A stretch of 28,333 nucleotides of DNA from an uncultured Rhodospirillaceae bacterium (GTDB lineage: Bacteria > Pseudomonadota > Alphaproteobacteria > CAAGCB01 > CAG-977): positions 1 through 28,333 of the forward strand of contig USCC01000016.1 of NCBI GenBank assembly GCA_900553035.1. The letters run 5' to 3'. Each line of letters opens with the position of its first letter. Position 1 is the first letter of the stretch. The position numbers and the translations under genes were made by a program. Below, piece by piece: positions 15,043 through 24,334 of the stretch. The notes under the pieces are model-generated. The model was not told the DNA's origin. It made no database searches and worked only from the letters and a program-made list of their open reading frames with translations.

Positions 15043-15441
15043 CTACGTGATTTTCAGCGCTTTTGCTTCAATATCGGACGCGCCGGCTTTGGTACGCAGG
15101 GCTGTCGCGCCGCTTTCCGCCGCCGTCGCTTCGCCGGTCGCCGCTTTGGCTTCGGTTTCGGCGGCCTTGACGCTGCCGTCCTGGGCGGCAACGCCGTCTT
15201 TGGAAAGCTGTCCTTCGGTTTCCGTCGCCGCTGTTTCAACCTTGCTGACCGTCATGGTGTCCTCGGTCGGTTTCATTTCCTTATCGCCGGTCAGCCCGCT
15301 TTCCTTGATGTTCGTCACCACCAGTTTTGAAATGACCGCGCCGACGGCCGCAACCAGGGCAAACGCACCGGCCGACATGACAATAGGTCGGACGACTTCC
15401 TGAATGGCCTTTTCCGTATCCGGAGAAATTTTCTGTGTCAT
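15043..15441 (-). CDS. Small membrane protein with Ala/Glu/Thr-rich tail
   Basis: A 132-residue protein of unknown function. One membrane helix (about residues 20-42, IVMSAGAFALVAAVGAVIS) follows a short charged N-terminus, then about 85 residues of low-complexity sequence rich in Ala, Glu, Thr and Lys (for example KAAETEAKAATGEATAA), probably extended or helical. The ATG overlaps the stop of the gp5-like spike gene as ATGA, so the two are translated together. A small membrane protein coupled to a spike gene with hydrophobic segments could be an immunity protein or an insertion partner. That is speculation from position. Confidence 0.72.
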   Translation of the reverse strand: MTQKISPDTEKAIQEVVRPIVMSAGAFALVAAVGAVISKLVVTNIKESGLTGDKEMKPTEDTMTVSKVETAATETEGQLSKDGVAAQDGSVKAAETEAKAATGEATAAESGATALRTKAGASDIEAKALKIT

Positions 15442-17273
15442 AACAGTTCCAGCTCCTTTCGCGTTTCGGCGTCAACGTCGCTTTTGTTTAAATATCCGAA
15501 AGCTGCTCCGACACCGATTCCGCCGACCAGGGCGAGAGCGGCGATTGATTCCAGAACAATTTTCCATTTGGCCTGGCCCGTGAAGCCGCGCCACAAATCC
15601 GTGATGAACATCGTATCCCCGCCCGCCAGAGGGGATTTGCCATGAGCCGTGCGTACGGAATAACGTTTGGCCACCTGACAGGATTCATAAATGGCGCCGC
15701 GGTGGTTCATCATGTACACGGCTTTATTCATCCAGGCCAGGCACGCCAGGTTCAGGCGGATGAACATCTGCAGGACAAGCCCATATTCGGCGACCGTTGT
15801 CGCGAACGTCAGTCCGTCGCGTCCGCCGTTATCCTGATTGGGCTGCGGAATGAAAACCTTTTCCAGAACCATCGTCACCAGACCCATAATCGTCATGATG
15901 AGATCCGTTATCACCAGCATTGAACCGGCCGCATCTTCTGCATCAACACTGGAGGAAGCGTATTTCCAGTTGACGCCGATCAACGTTCCCACGACGCCTG
16001 CGCCCAAAGAGAAATATGATGGGATGGAATAGCTTAGGGAGGACAGATCGCTTTTGCCCCGGTTCTGGTCAATTCCCATACTCATGGACGCGATATTCGT
16101 CGCAAAAGAAGCCGAGGCCGTAGTGCCTTTGACGACGTACGCGGCCTTGCATATGGAAGTCATTTTCAAATCGTGCGCGTTGATGCGCATGATACCGCCC
16201 ATGGATGAAATATCCCCGCCGAAGCTTTCGGTAATGCTGAATTTCAGCGCGGATGAAATGTTGACTTTCTGCCCGAACATGGACAGGCCGTCGCGGCTGG
16301 CAAGAGTGATTGCGCTGTCCCACGCATTGACGGACGAACCGGATGTTTTCCGGGAGACCAGCGAAATACCCGTGTCGTCAATCTTAATCAGAGAACGTCC
16401 GACAACGATTTCAATTCCCTTTTCCGCCTTCAGGACAATACGCTGTTTTGCCCGAACCTGGATGTCTCCGCGGAAAAAGGCCGGATCTTCGGAGGCGCTG
16501 TCCTGAGGCAGAGGCGAAAGCGAAGCGGGGCTCTGCGGCTGGTTTTTCAGCTGCTCCTTCTGATTTTTTTTGAGGTTTGAAATATCGTCGTTGTAGCCCG
16601 CGAAAATACCGATGCGCTCAGCCGTGAATTCATTATAATTCTGCGCTTTTTGTTCAATGTCGCCCGTGGATGAGATCTTGATCTTGTCCACAATCGGCAG
16701 ACCTGTTTCTTTCTCTGTATGCGGTTCGGGCTTTGACGTGCTCTTTTTGTCAAGCCATTCCGTCGTCTCACTGTAAAATCCGATTTCCGAATACGGCTCG
16801 TCGGACTGTCCGTTCCGGGTGTTCGTTCCTGTTTTCCGGTAGCGGAACACCTGCGCATCCTGATCAATGACAGTGGTGTCTTCTTTCCCTGCGGCGTCGG
16901 AGGCCTCTTTTTTTTCTTTATTGAAGGGTGTATCGCTGTTGGGAAGATAGCCCATCATGTACAGGTTTCCGTTTGAACTGCCGACCAGCACCTTGTCGCC
17001 GATATGCGGAAAGCGGTAAAGGCCTGTCATGTTGCCGCCCAGAGGGATGACCATCGTTATAATGGAAGCCTTCGGCGCCGTGTTCATATCCGCGTCGTAC
17101 GGATTCTGAATCTGCATGGCGTAAAAGCGGTACATGTCCGGCCGGCCGTCGGAGTCCTGGATGCAGGCCATCTGACCGTTCAAACTCTGCTTTTCCTGTT
17201 TTCCTTCATTTGTGGTGATTACCTTGTCCGTTTTTCCGTCCGCATCCGTGACGATCATTTCCAATAGTTCCAT
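15438..17273 (-). CDS. VgrG needle half (gp5-like) with hydrophobic C-terminal extension
   Basis: A 611-residue protein lacking the gp27 part of VgrG. Residues about 31-115 look like the gp5 OB fold: a hydrophobic β-rich stretch, then YRFPHIGDKVLVGSSNGN, the family's hallmark loop. Residues about 195-350 have short alternating strands (GDIQVRAKQRIVLKAEKGIEI) as in the triple-stranded β-helix needle. After about residue 415 come hydrophobic segments near 419-435, 450-472, 490-515 and 573-594, which are not part of a normal needle. AGGAGGG eight bases before the ATG shows it is a designed start, four bases after the gp27-like gene and in a different frame. The extension may be an effector or membrane-inserting domain. 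Confidence 0.82.
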   Translation of the reverse strand: MELLEMIVTDADGKTDKVITTNEGKQEKQSLNGQMACIQDSDGRPDMYRFYAMQIQNPYDADMNTAPKASIITMVIPLGGNMTGLYRFPHIGDKVLVGSSNGNLYMMGYLPNSDTPFNKEKKEASDAAGKEDTTVIDQDAQVFRYRKTGTNTRNGQSDEPYSEIGFYSETTEWLDKKSTSKPEPHTEKETGLPIVDKIKISSTGDIEQKAQNYNEFTAERIGIFAGYNDDISNLKKNQKEQLKNQPQSPASLSPLPQDSASEDPAFFRGDIQVRAKQRIVLKAEKGIEIVVGRSLIKIDDTGISLVSRKTSGSSVNAWDSAITLASRDGLSMFGQKVNISSALKFSITESFGGDISSMGGIMRINAHDLKMTSICKAAYVVKGTTASASFATNIASMSMGIDQNRGKSDLSSLSYSIPSYFSLGAGVVGTLIGVNWKYASSSVDAEDAAGSMLVITDLIMTIMGLVTMVLEKVFIPQPNQDNGGRDGLTFATTVAEYGLVLQMFIRLNLACLAWMNKAVYMMNHRGAIYESCQVAKRYSVRTAHGKSPLAGGDTMFITDLWRGFTGQAKWKIVLESIAALALVGGIGVGAAFGYLNKSDVDAETRKELELL

Positions 17274-17277
17274 GATG

Positions 17278-18516
17278 TTATCCCTCCTGTTCCGCCGGTT
17301 CGGGGCAGAAACGCTTGACGGCCTGAGGCCCGTAATTCATGGCATCGAAAACAGCTTCGATTTTTTCCTGTTCTGTGTTCATCTCGGGTGAAACGGCGAA
17401 CGACTGCGGCCATTTTGAACGGCAGTGCAGTGTGGATTTTGTGACCATCGCCTGCAGAACGTTGCCGTCGCGCTGTCCGTAAAAATGCCGGATACGGATC
17501 AGGCGCCCCGGCGTCAAAAGAAGGTTCTCGGCCGCGCCCTGCCAGATTTCCCGCCGGATTTCAAACGCGCGGAGCTGTGCATTCAAAATCAGCCCGACGT
17601 CCGCGTCCACCATTTCCTTTGAAATTTCACGGGCATAGCTGTGGAAATGTTTTGTATAGACACGCCGTCGGTCGCCGGGATTCGTTTTTCCGGCTTTCCA
17701 TGCGCCGGAACCGACATTGGCGTTCGGATAGGATTCGTGCAGGAGAACACCGTCAAATCCCGTTTTGTTTTCCATTGTCCACCGGTCAAGCTTCCACAGG
17801 TTCCGCGCTTCATCACTGGAACGGAAATCGAAATCCGAAACAGGGGGAAGGGCGCGTCCGTCCGAATAGGATATGTCTGTCCCGTCGGGGAAAAGTTCTC
17901 CGGCCGAAAAATACAGTTCCGTCTCGCCGGAACCGTCGGCCGGCGCTTTTTTGTGGCGGAACGTGAAGCTCAGGCCGTACAGACTCAGAAGACGTTTCAG
18001 AAAACGCTCGTCCGGTTCGGTTTCCTGATTGTAAATACAGAAGGTGTTAAAAGGGCGGCGGGAAATGAATTCTTCGGAAAAATTCGGCACGATGCCATAT
18101 TCCGAAAGCATTTCGGTAATGACGTCCAGCGGCGTTTTACGCGTGTAGGCGACTTTGCGCACAACATGGCGCAGCCGGGACATTTCAGGTTCAATCGTCA
18201 GGCGGTAACAGAAACAGTCCTGCTTGTTGGAACCATAGAAAATCCCGGCATGGCTTATTTCTGTCACAATGCCGCTGAAATAGCGCGTGCGGGTTGTTTT
18301 TGAATCATTCAGCCGCTGCGTGACAGAGATCGTCGCTTTCAAAGACAACGCTTCCGCCAGCTGTTCATACGTATGAAGCGTATCGGACAGAATGACCGCA
18401 TCGGCACGGTAAAGTTCGGATATGCCTTCCGTCAGCGTCAGATCGTACAGATAAAAATCCGCGAACCTGTTCTGGGGAAAACGGATGGAAAGCATCTCAT
18501 TGGCGGTAAAGGGCAT
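17278..18516 (-). CDS. VgrG base half (gp27-like)
   Basis: A 412-residue protein matching the N-terminal, gp27-like part of VgrG, which sits on the Hcp tube and carries the needle. Typical features: a β-rich start with FYLYDLTLTEGISELY, RYFSGIVTEISHAG (78-91), then RKVAYTRKTPLDVITEMLSEYG and YNQETEPDERFLKRLLSLYGLSFTF, the region normally written as Q..E.d..Fl.RL.E..Gi.y.F. No gp5 OB fold follows. The protein stops with PEPAEQEG and the needle is encoded by the next gene. The start at 18516 is 11 bases after the PAAR stop. This two-protein spike resembles T4 gp27/gp5. Confidence 0.85.
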   Translation of the reverse strand: MPFTANEMLSIRFPQNRFADFYLYDLTLTEGISELYRADAVILSDTLHTYEQLAEALSLKATISVTQRLNDSKTTRTRYFSGIVTEISHAGIFYGSNKQDCFCYRLTIEPEMSRLRHVVRKVAYTRKTPLDVITEMLSEYGIVPNFSEEFISRRPFNTFCIYNQETEPDERFLKRLLSLYGLSFTFRHKKAPADGSGETELYFSAGELFPDGTDISYSDGRALPPVSDFDFRSSDEARNLWKLDRWTMENKTGFDGVLLHESYPNANVGSGAWKAGKTNPGDRRRVYTKHFHSYAREISKEMVDADVGLILNAQLRAFEIRREIWQGAAENLLLTPGRLIRIRHFYGQRDGNVLQAMVTKSTLHCRSKWPQSFAVSPEMNTEQEKIEAVFDAMNYGPQAVKRFCPEPAEQEG

Positions 18517-18527
18517 CGCTTCATTCC

Positions 18528-18821
18528 TTACACGATTTCATTAACGTTCGGGCAGACGGCGACCGCCGTCGCAATCGGCGCCCCCATCATCGGAGGACTG
18601 CTGCCCGTCACCATGGATCCCATATTGGCGATTGGCCGACCCTTGGCCAGTTTGTTGACCGCCGTTGTCATTGTGATCACGCCGATGCACATCGGTCCCG
18701 AGACGGCGTCGCCCATACAGGCGACCGGCAGGCCTTTGACCATGGTCGTAATCCCTCCCGGCCCGATGATGACGTCGCCGGTCGCGGTTAAATTCGCTAT
18801 TGTCGCTACGGGTGTCGGCAT
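18528..18821 (-). CDS. PAAR spike-tip protein
   Basis: A 97-residue protein that caps the VgrG needle. Proline-Ala-Ala-Arg-type repeats with Gly and Pro are visible: GDVIIGPGGITTMVKGLPVACMGD, then GVITMTTAV and GRPIANMGSMV, ending SPPMMGAPIATAVAV. It has no extra domain, so it is a tip-only PAAR rather than an evolved PAAR effector. The ATG at 18821 has GAGGTG upstream and begins two bases after the tssH stop. Longer readings of the frame run into tssH and are rejected. Confidence 0.88.
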   Translation of the reverse strand: MPTPVATIANLTATGDVIIGPGGITTMVKGLPVACMGDAVSGPMCIGVITMTTAVNKLAKGRPIANMGSMVTGSSPPMMGAPIATAVAVCPNVNEIV

Positions 18822-18822
18822 G

Positions 18823-21471
18823 TCACACCTCTTTGTTTTCAAAAGAATAAGTGAATTTTTCATCCGCCGCACCGATCACGACCTTTTTCAGGACGTGACC
18901 CTCCATCGTGCTGCGCAGGAATTCGGCGCTGATTTCCGGCAGAAGATCATTGTTGATGATTGCGTCAATCAAGCGCGCACCCGAAGCGACATTATTGCAT
19001 CGCCGGATGATTTCATTGCGCACTTCATCCGTATATTCCGTTTCGGCGCGGTAATTTTCCCGGATACGCCGGCGGACTTTGCCAAGCTTCAGGTCAATGA
19101 TGGAATAAAGCGCCTTTTTGCCAAGGGGATAATACGGCACGATTGAAATACGCCCCAAAAGCGCCGCCGGGAATACCTTCATCATCGCGGGCCGCACCGC
19201 TTCTTCCAGAACGGATACGTCGGGAAGATGATCTTCATCCGCGCACAGGTCACAGATCGCATCATCGCCGACGTTTGTCGTCAGCAGGATGACCGTATTT
19301 CGGAAATTGACCAGCCGTCCCGCACCGTCTTCCATCTGTCCTTTGTCAAAGACCTGGAAGAAGATTTCGTGAACATCCGGATGCGCTTTTTCAACTTCAT
19401 CCAGAAGGACGACGCTGTAGGGTTTACGGCGTACGGCTTCGGTCAGAACACCGCCTTCGCCATAGCCCACATACCCCGGAGGCGCACCTTTCAGCGTTGA
19501 AACCGTATGCGCTTCCTGAAACTCGCTCATGTTGATTGTAACAATGTTCTGTTCGCTGCCGTACATCTGTTCGGCCAAAGCCAGAGCGGTTTCCGTTTTG
19601 CCGACACCGCTCGGTCCCGCCAGCATGATGACCGCGATCGGACGGTTCGGATCGGCCAGAGACGCCCGCGCCGTCATGACCCGCCGGGCAATCAGGTCAA
19701 GTCCGTGCTTCTGGCCGATGACGCGCCGGTTCATTTCCTCTCCCAGGTTCAGAACCGACTGGATTTCATTTTTGACCATGCGTCCCAACGGAATGCCTGT
19801 CCATTCCGAAATAATCGTCGAAACCGCCTGTGTGTCGACCTGCGGCAGGACAAGCGGGTCATCTCCCTGCAGAGCGGCCAGCTCTTTTTGTTTCGCCTTC
19901 AAATCTTCGCGGATTTTATCGCCGTCCGTTCCTGTTTCGCCCAGCGTGTCGCGCAGGCGCGCACATTCGGCGACAACGGCTTTTTCCCGGTTCAGCCGCT
20001 CTTCCAGTTCGGCTTTCCTTTCATTCTGGGCGGCCAGTTCTTTTTCCAGTTCTGCCCGTTTTTCCTTATGATCGTTTCCGGTTTTTTCCTCGCGTTCCAG
20101 AATTTCCTTTTCCAGCTCCAGCGCTTCAATCCGGCGCCGACAGAATTCCAGCGCGGCCGGGTCGGCATTCTGACTTAAAGCCACCCGTGCGCAGGCCGTG
20201 TCCAGAATACTGACCGCCTTGTCCGGCAGCTGGCGCGCCGGAATGTACCGACGCGACAGTTTGACCGCCGCCGACAGCGCCTCGTCCAGAACCGTGACAC
20301 CATGATGTTTTTCCAAAGCGCCGGCCATGCCGCGCATCATCTGTGTGGCTTTGTCATCGTCCGGCTCGTCCACAAGAATGTTCTGAAACCGGCGTGTCAG
20401 AGCGGGATCTTTTTCAAAATACTTCACATATTCAGCCCATGTCGTCGCGGCAATACAACGCAACTGACCCCGTGCCAGAGCAGGCTTCAGAAGGTTCGCC
20501 GCGTCATTCTGGCCCGCCGTGCCGCCCGCGCCGATCAGGGTGTGGGCTTCGTCAATGAACAGGATGATCGGCGTATCAGAAGTCTGTACTTCCTCAATCA
20601 CCTGCTTCAGACGATTTTCAAATTCGCCCTTCATGCTGGCGCCGGCCTGCAAAAGCCCGATGTCCAGAGAACGAAGAACCGTCCCTTTCAGGCAGTCGGG
20701 GACGTCTCCAGAGGCCAGCCGCTGGGCGAATCCTTCGACAACAGCCGTTTTGCCGACACCGGCGTCGCCCGTTAAAATCGGATTGTTCTGGCGGCGGCGC
20801 ATCAGGATATCAATGATTTTCCGAATTTCCGCATCACGCCCGACAACGGTATCGCTTTTACCTTCCTTCGCCTGCGCGGTCATGTCAACGGTGTACAGGT
20901 TCAGCGCTTCACCTTTGCCCATTGCCGCGGAACCCATCATCTGTCCGGCCTGTCCCGTCGCGCCGCTTTCTCCGGACGCGGCCGCTGCCGAAACTTCCGC
21001 GGATCCGGACACAATGTCTTTGAACTGTTCAATCAGCAGGTCTCCGTTGATGCGGACGAATTCTCCGCTCATCTCGTGCAACAGACGCGCCAGATCCGGA
21101 GTCTGTTTCAGCGCACACAGCAGGTGACCCGTCCGGATTGCGCCTTCTCCGAACACAAGCGAAGCTGTCATCCATGATTCCTTGACGGCACGTTCAACCG
21201 TGTTTGAAAAGTCGCTGATCGAACTGGCACCGCGCGGAAGAGCGTCCATGGCGCGCATCATGTCTTTGGCCATCGCGGCTTCGTCCAGGGCAAAATGCCG
21301 GATGACCGCGTGCCAGTCCGTGTTTTCACCCATCAGAATCTGGTTGACCCAATGGACAAGCTCAACGTAAGGATTTCCGCGCGTTTTGCACAGAATTGTC
21401 GCACTTTCCAAAGCCTTGTAGGCGGCGGCATCAAGTTTTGAAAACAGCTGAACACGCTTCAATTTGCTCAT
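18823..21471 (-). CDS. tssH: T6SS AAA+ ATPase TssH (ClpV)
   Basis: The 882-residue ClpV disassembles the contracted TssB/TssC sheath so it can be reused. It has the N-terminal domain (starting SKLKRVQLFSKLD), a first AAA+ module with Walker A GDAGVGKT near residue 235 and Walker B-like ILFIDEAHTL, a helical middle domain rich in Glu/Lys (about 410-530), and a second AAA+ module with GPSGVGKTE near residue 620 and VVLLDEVEKAH. The ATG at 21471 overlaps the tssG stop as ATGA. A start at 21582 in the same frame would lie inside tssG and is rejected. Length is close to that of known ClpV proteins. Confidence 0.96.
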   Translation of the reverse strand: MSKLKRVQLFSKLDAAAYKALESATILCKTRGNPYVELVHWVNQILMGENTDWHAVIRHFALDEAAMAKDMMRAMDALPRGASSISDFSNTVERAVKESWMTASLVFGEGAIRTGHLLCALKQTPDLARLLHEMSGEFVRINGDLLIEQFKDIVSGSAEVSAAAASGESGATGQAGQMMGSAAMGKGEALNLYTVDMTAQAKEGKSDTVVGRDAEIRKIIDILMRRRQNNPILTGDAGVGKTAVVEGFAQRLASGDVPDCLKGTVLRSLDIGLLQAGASMKGEFENRLKQVIEEVQTSDTPIILFIDEAHTLIGAGGTAGQNDAANLLKPALARGQLRCIAATTWAEYVKYFEKDPALTRRFQNILVDEPDDDKATQMMRGMAGALEKHHGVTVLDEALSAAVKLSRRYIPARQLPDKAVSILDTACARVALSQNADPAALEFCRRRIEALELEKEILEREEKTGNDHKEKRAELEKELAAQNERKAELEERLNREKAVVAECARLRDTLGETGTDGDKIREDLKAKQKELAALQGDDPLVLPQVDTQAVSTIISEWTGIPLGRMVKNEIQSVLNLGEEMNRRVIGQKHGLDLIARRVMTARASLADPNRPIAVIMLAGPSGVGKTETALALAEQMYGSEQNIVTINMSEFQEAHTVSTLKGAPPGYVGYGEGGVLTEAVRRKPYSVVLLDEVEKAHPDVHEIFFQVFDKGQMEDGAGRLVNFRNTVILLTTNVGDDAICDLCADEDHLPDVSVLEEAVRPAMMKVFPAALLGRISIVPYYPLGKKALYSIIDLKLGKVRRRIRENYRAETEYTDEVRNEIIRRCNNVASGARLIDAIINNDLLPEISAEFLRSTMEGHVLKKVVIGAADEKFTYSFENKEV

Positions 21472-22532
21472 GAGGGGATTCCTTTTTCCTGAAATGAAGC
21501 CCGATGCCGCTTTTTGTTCAGGCGCGAGGCTCCGATGGTTAAGATGATGTCTTTGTTCCGGCCGCGGGAACGACCGATCCAACAGTTCCGTCCCAGCTGG
21601 GTCGAAGCGGGATTCCCGAAAGCGGCGAATGGTATTGTTTCTCCGTCAATCGTGAACCGGATGGTATATTCCAGCGGACGATCCAGATAAAGCATGATGA
21701 TGCGGCTCAGGCGGTCATATCCCTCCGAACCGGGCAACCATTTCCGGCATTCGCTGAACGGCACGGGGCCGATTCGGATTTCAAATTCATGCGTCGCGCT
21801 CAGGTAAGTCCGACCGATCTGCATGTTCCTTCCCAGAACGGCGGTTCGGGGATTTCCAACCTGGCACCAGCAGTCCGGCGGGATATCGTAGGCCTCTGTC
21901 ACGAAATCCTGAATCTTCAGGTCGATTTTCAGAACATTCCTGAGAATTTCCTCCAAAGACGAGCGGCTTTTGATATAAGAGCCGAAATGATTCGCGTAAT
22001 TCGCGGTCAGACAGGAAAAATCCGTGTCCTCGGTTTTCATGTCGGGCGGTGTGCCGGCCAGACTGCGTATCACGTCGGTGATCGGGTCATCCGCGGGGCG
22101 GTCAAAGCTGACAGCCTGTTCATTCGTGGCCCAGGCTCTGTAAAAAAGGGTCAGAAACCGGTGATGGATGATGTCCAGAAACCGTCGCCACGTCGGGTCG
22201 TAACAGTTATGCGAACGCTGGAACACATAATTTGTAAATTCCAGAGGCATCGGACCGTTGACACCCAGCAACCCGAAGAAATACGTGATGATCAGCGCGT
22301 CAATGTCTCCGTTCCCCGGCTTGATTTCGGCAATTTCCGATGACGGAAAGCGCAGGTGAGGAGCCTGTCCGAAGCGAACATTTTCCAAAGTCGGGCGCGA
22401 AGCATGGCCCACGCGCGGAAAGTCTTTCCGGCTGTTTTCCAGCCGGCGGACCAGTTCAAAGAAATCCGGCGCCCCCATGCCCTGACGCAGGCGGCCGGAT
22501 ACCCGTCTGACTAATTTTCCAGCGTCTTCCAT
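21468..22532 (-). CDS. tssG: T6SS baseplate protein TssG
   Basis: A 354-residue wedge protein that works with TssF. Family segments are seen: GAPDFFELVRRLE (20-32), VRFGQAPHLRFPSSEI, and GLLGVNGPMPLEFTNYV, the G-x-x-G-P-x-P-x-x-x-T block. PRTAVLGRNMQIG in the C-terminal half also fits. It starts 22 bases before the tssF stop, so the two are strongly coupled, as expected for subunits made in a fixed ratio. Confidence 0.94.
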   Translation of the reverse strand: MEDAGKLVRRVSGRLRQGMGAPDFFELVRRLENSRKDFPRVGHASRPTLENVRFGQAPHLRFPSSEIAEIKPGNGDIDALIITYFFGLLGVNGPMPLEFTNYVFQRSHNCYDPTWRRFLDIIHHRFLTLFYRAWATNEQAVSFDRPADDPITDVIRSLAGTPPDMKTEDTDFSCLTANYANHFGSYIKSRSSLEEILRNVLKIDLKIQDFVTEAYDIPPDCWCQVGNPRTAVLGRNMQIGRTYLSATHEFEIRIGPVPFSECRKWLPGSEGYDRLSRIIMLYLDRPLEYTIRFTIDGETIPFAAFGNPASTQLGRNCWIGRSRGRNKDIILTIGASRLNKKRHRASFQEKGIPS

Positions 22533-24319
22533 GTGGCGATATGTCCCGATTGCTGTGTGAACAACTGAACTTCCAGCAGGGAATTCAGCGGTGTGAACGA
22601 ATTGAATATTTCTTTTAAGACAAGGGCGAAAACGTAAAATCCGGTTCCCGCATAGGCCTGTTCATTTAAAACGAATTGAATTTTCCATCCGGTTTCAAAG
22701 AAAACAGCGCCGTTCCTGATAAAGCGGAAGGTCGTCGGTTCGCTTTTCAAAGCGGTGATGCCGTCCAGCATACGCTCCATTTCTTCGGCCGAACGCAGAT
22801 TGTAATTGCGCAGAAGCGTTTTCAGCATTTCAAGCGGAAATGTTCCGTTCTGCCACAGCATTCCCGACAGATTGAAAATGATGTGGCTGACCCGAGCCCA
22901 ATCCGATGTATCTCCTTTGGAAATCAGAGGATAGTTCGGACGCGTCGGCGGAACAATGAACGAGGCGGACTGGGCAACCGCATCCGCCGGAGTCAGCGGC
23001 GCCTGTGGTGCCAGAAGCAGAGGCAGATCCCGGTTCGTACAGATCAGGTCGGCGGCGAACTGTGAGGCTTCCTCCAGATCGGCGTTTTGACCGGACACGG
23101 AAATGAAAACCTCTGTTCCGGTATAGGAACTTCTTTGATGGGCTTTGCGGCTGAACAGGCTTTTGCGCCGGTGGACGCTGAAAAAATTCCGCCGATCGCG
23201 CTCGTGTTCCGTTGTGCTGTCGTCGTAGAAATTGCTGGCACTGAAAAGCGTTTCGTTCTTTTCATTGAAAAATTCCAGACGCCGGACGCTGTAAACTTCA
23301 AAATCACGCATGGCTGTCCGTTCGGGGACGATGTGGAACTCGTACGCCTCCCGATCCAGGAAAGCCCTGTCCGAACGTTTCCGGAACAGATTCAGCACGG
23401 GGGCACAGTTCAGTTTCAACGAAGAAGTCTTTATTTCGTTCGTCAGCTCCGGCTCGCGGCGATTGAAGGTCAACAGAATTTCAATTTCAGGAGATTCCCG
23501 CTTCAGCGAATCCCCCAGATTTTTCATCAGAATAAAGCGGAAAAAGGCCGGATAGGACAGAAAATTCTGAAGCGCACGCAGACCTTTCAGATTACCTTTT
23601 AGCCCCGAAAGCAAGGCTCCGCCGGCTGTCGTAACGGGAATTTCAAAACAGGGCTTTCCCGAAGGCGTGAAATCGCCGGAACCGTCGGAAACGTAAAGCC
23701 TGTCCATATCCAGAAGCATCTGCCGCATCAGGACAGAGGCAACGGCATCAGGCAGATTCAGGAAAAACAGAAGCTCCGGCGCCGCAATTGAAGAGAACAG
23801 GGCTTTGTTCGGCAATGCGAATTTCATATACAGGGCGGCGGCATGGGATTCGCCGATATTGAATTTCGACAGATCCCGCGTGATGTATTCGGCGCTCAGC
23901 AGTCGGATGGGCGTCAGCGGCGTTTTCCAGATTGTTGCAAAACGGCACGGTGTGTTGATGGAAGGGATGGAGGCGTCAAAAACGGAACCCGCCCGCAGAC
24001 AGGCCCCTTTTTTAACCAGATCGCTGGAGGAATCGGGCGACAGTTCCAGAACCGCCCCCGACGGAACCGGATACAGTGCGTCGGGCGAAACGGAACTCAG
24101 AACGGATTCCAGCAGACGCTTGTACCCGTCGTCCAGTTTTTTTTCAACCCGGGCGGACAGAAAGGCCGTTCCTTCAAGCAGCCGTTCGACATACGGGTCG
24201 GGGCATTCAAATTCGGACAGGTTCAAACGGGAGGCGACCTTGGGGAATTCAGAGGCGAATTCGGCGCCAAGGGTGCGCAGGTATCTCAGATTTTCACGAT
24301 AGTAGTCCAGAAAATCCAT
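22511..24319 (-). CDS. tssF: T6SS baseplate protein TssF
   Basis: The 602-residue main wedge protein of the baseplate. The N-terminus is diagnostic: FLDYYRENLRYLRTLGAEFA (3-22), then FPKVASRLNL and PYVERLLEGTAFLSARV. The length matches the family (about 580-620). It follows tssE by 15 bases and overlaps tssG, keeping the usual E-F-G order. Confidence 0.95.
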   Translation of the reverse strand: MDFLDYYRENLRYLRTLGAEFASEFPKVASRLNLSEFECPDPYVERLLEGTAFLSARVEKKLDDGYKRLLESVLSSVSPDALYPVPSGAVLELSPDSSSDLVKKGACLRAGSVFDASIPSINTPCRFATIWKTPLTPIRLLSAEYITRDLSKFNIGESHAAALYMKFALPNKALFSSIAAPELLFFLNLPDAVASVLMRQMLLDMDRLYVSDGSGDFTPSGKPCFEIPVTTAGGALLSGLKGNLKGLRALQNFLSYPAFFRFILMKNLGDSLKRESPEIEILLTFNRREPELTNEIKTSSLKLNCAPVLNLFRKRSDRAFLDREAYEFHIVPERTAMRDFEVYSVRRLEFFNEKNETLFSASNFYDDSTTEHERDRRNFFSVHRRKSLFSRKAHQRSSYTGTEVFISVSGQNADLEEASQFAADLICTNRDLPLLLAPQAPLTPADAVAQSASFIVPPTRPNYPLISKGDTSDWARVSHIIFNLSGMLWQNGTFPLEMLKTLLRNYNLRSAEEMERMLDGITALKSEPTTFRFIRNGAVFFETGWKIQFVLNEQAYAGTGFYVFALVLKEIFNSFTPLNSLLEVQLFTQQSGHIATWKTLEN

Positions 24320-24334
24320 TCCTGATCTCCGTTG

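Noticed and set aside
17271..17283. Frameshift or sequencing error breaking one VgrG gene
   Set aside because: The second gene has a well-placed AGGAGGG and ATG, both proteins have natural ends, and no conserved segment is missing at the junction.
18822..18872. Longer N-terminus for the PAAR protein
   Set aside because: It would overlap tssH, and the extra residues are unlike the PAAR family. The start at 18821 has a good ribosome binding site.
21472..21582. Longer N-terminus for ClpV
   Set aside because: The extra 37 residues overlap tssG. Homology to ClpV starts at the ATG at 21471, which overlaps the tssG stop as ATGA.
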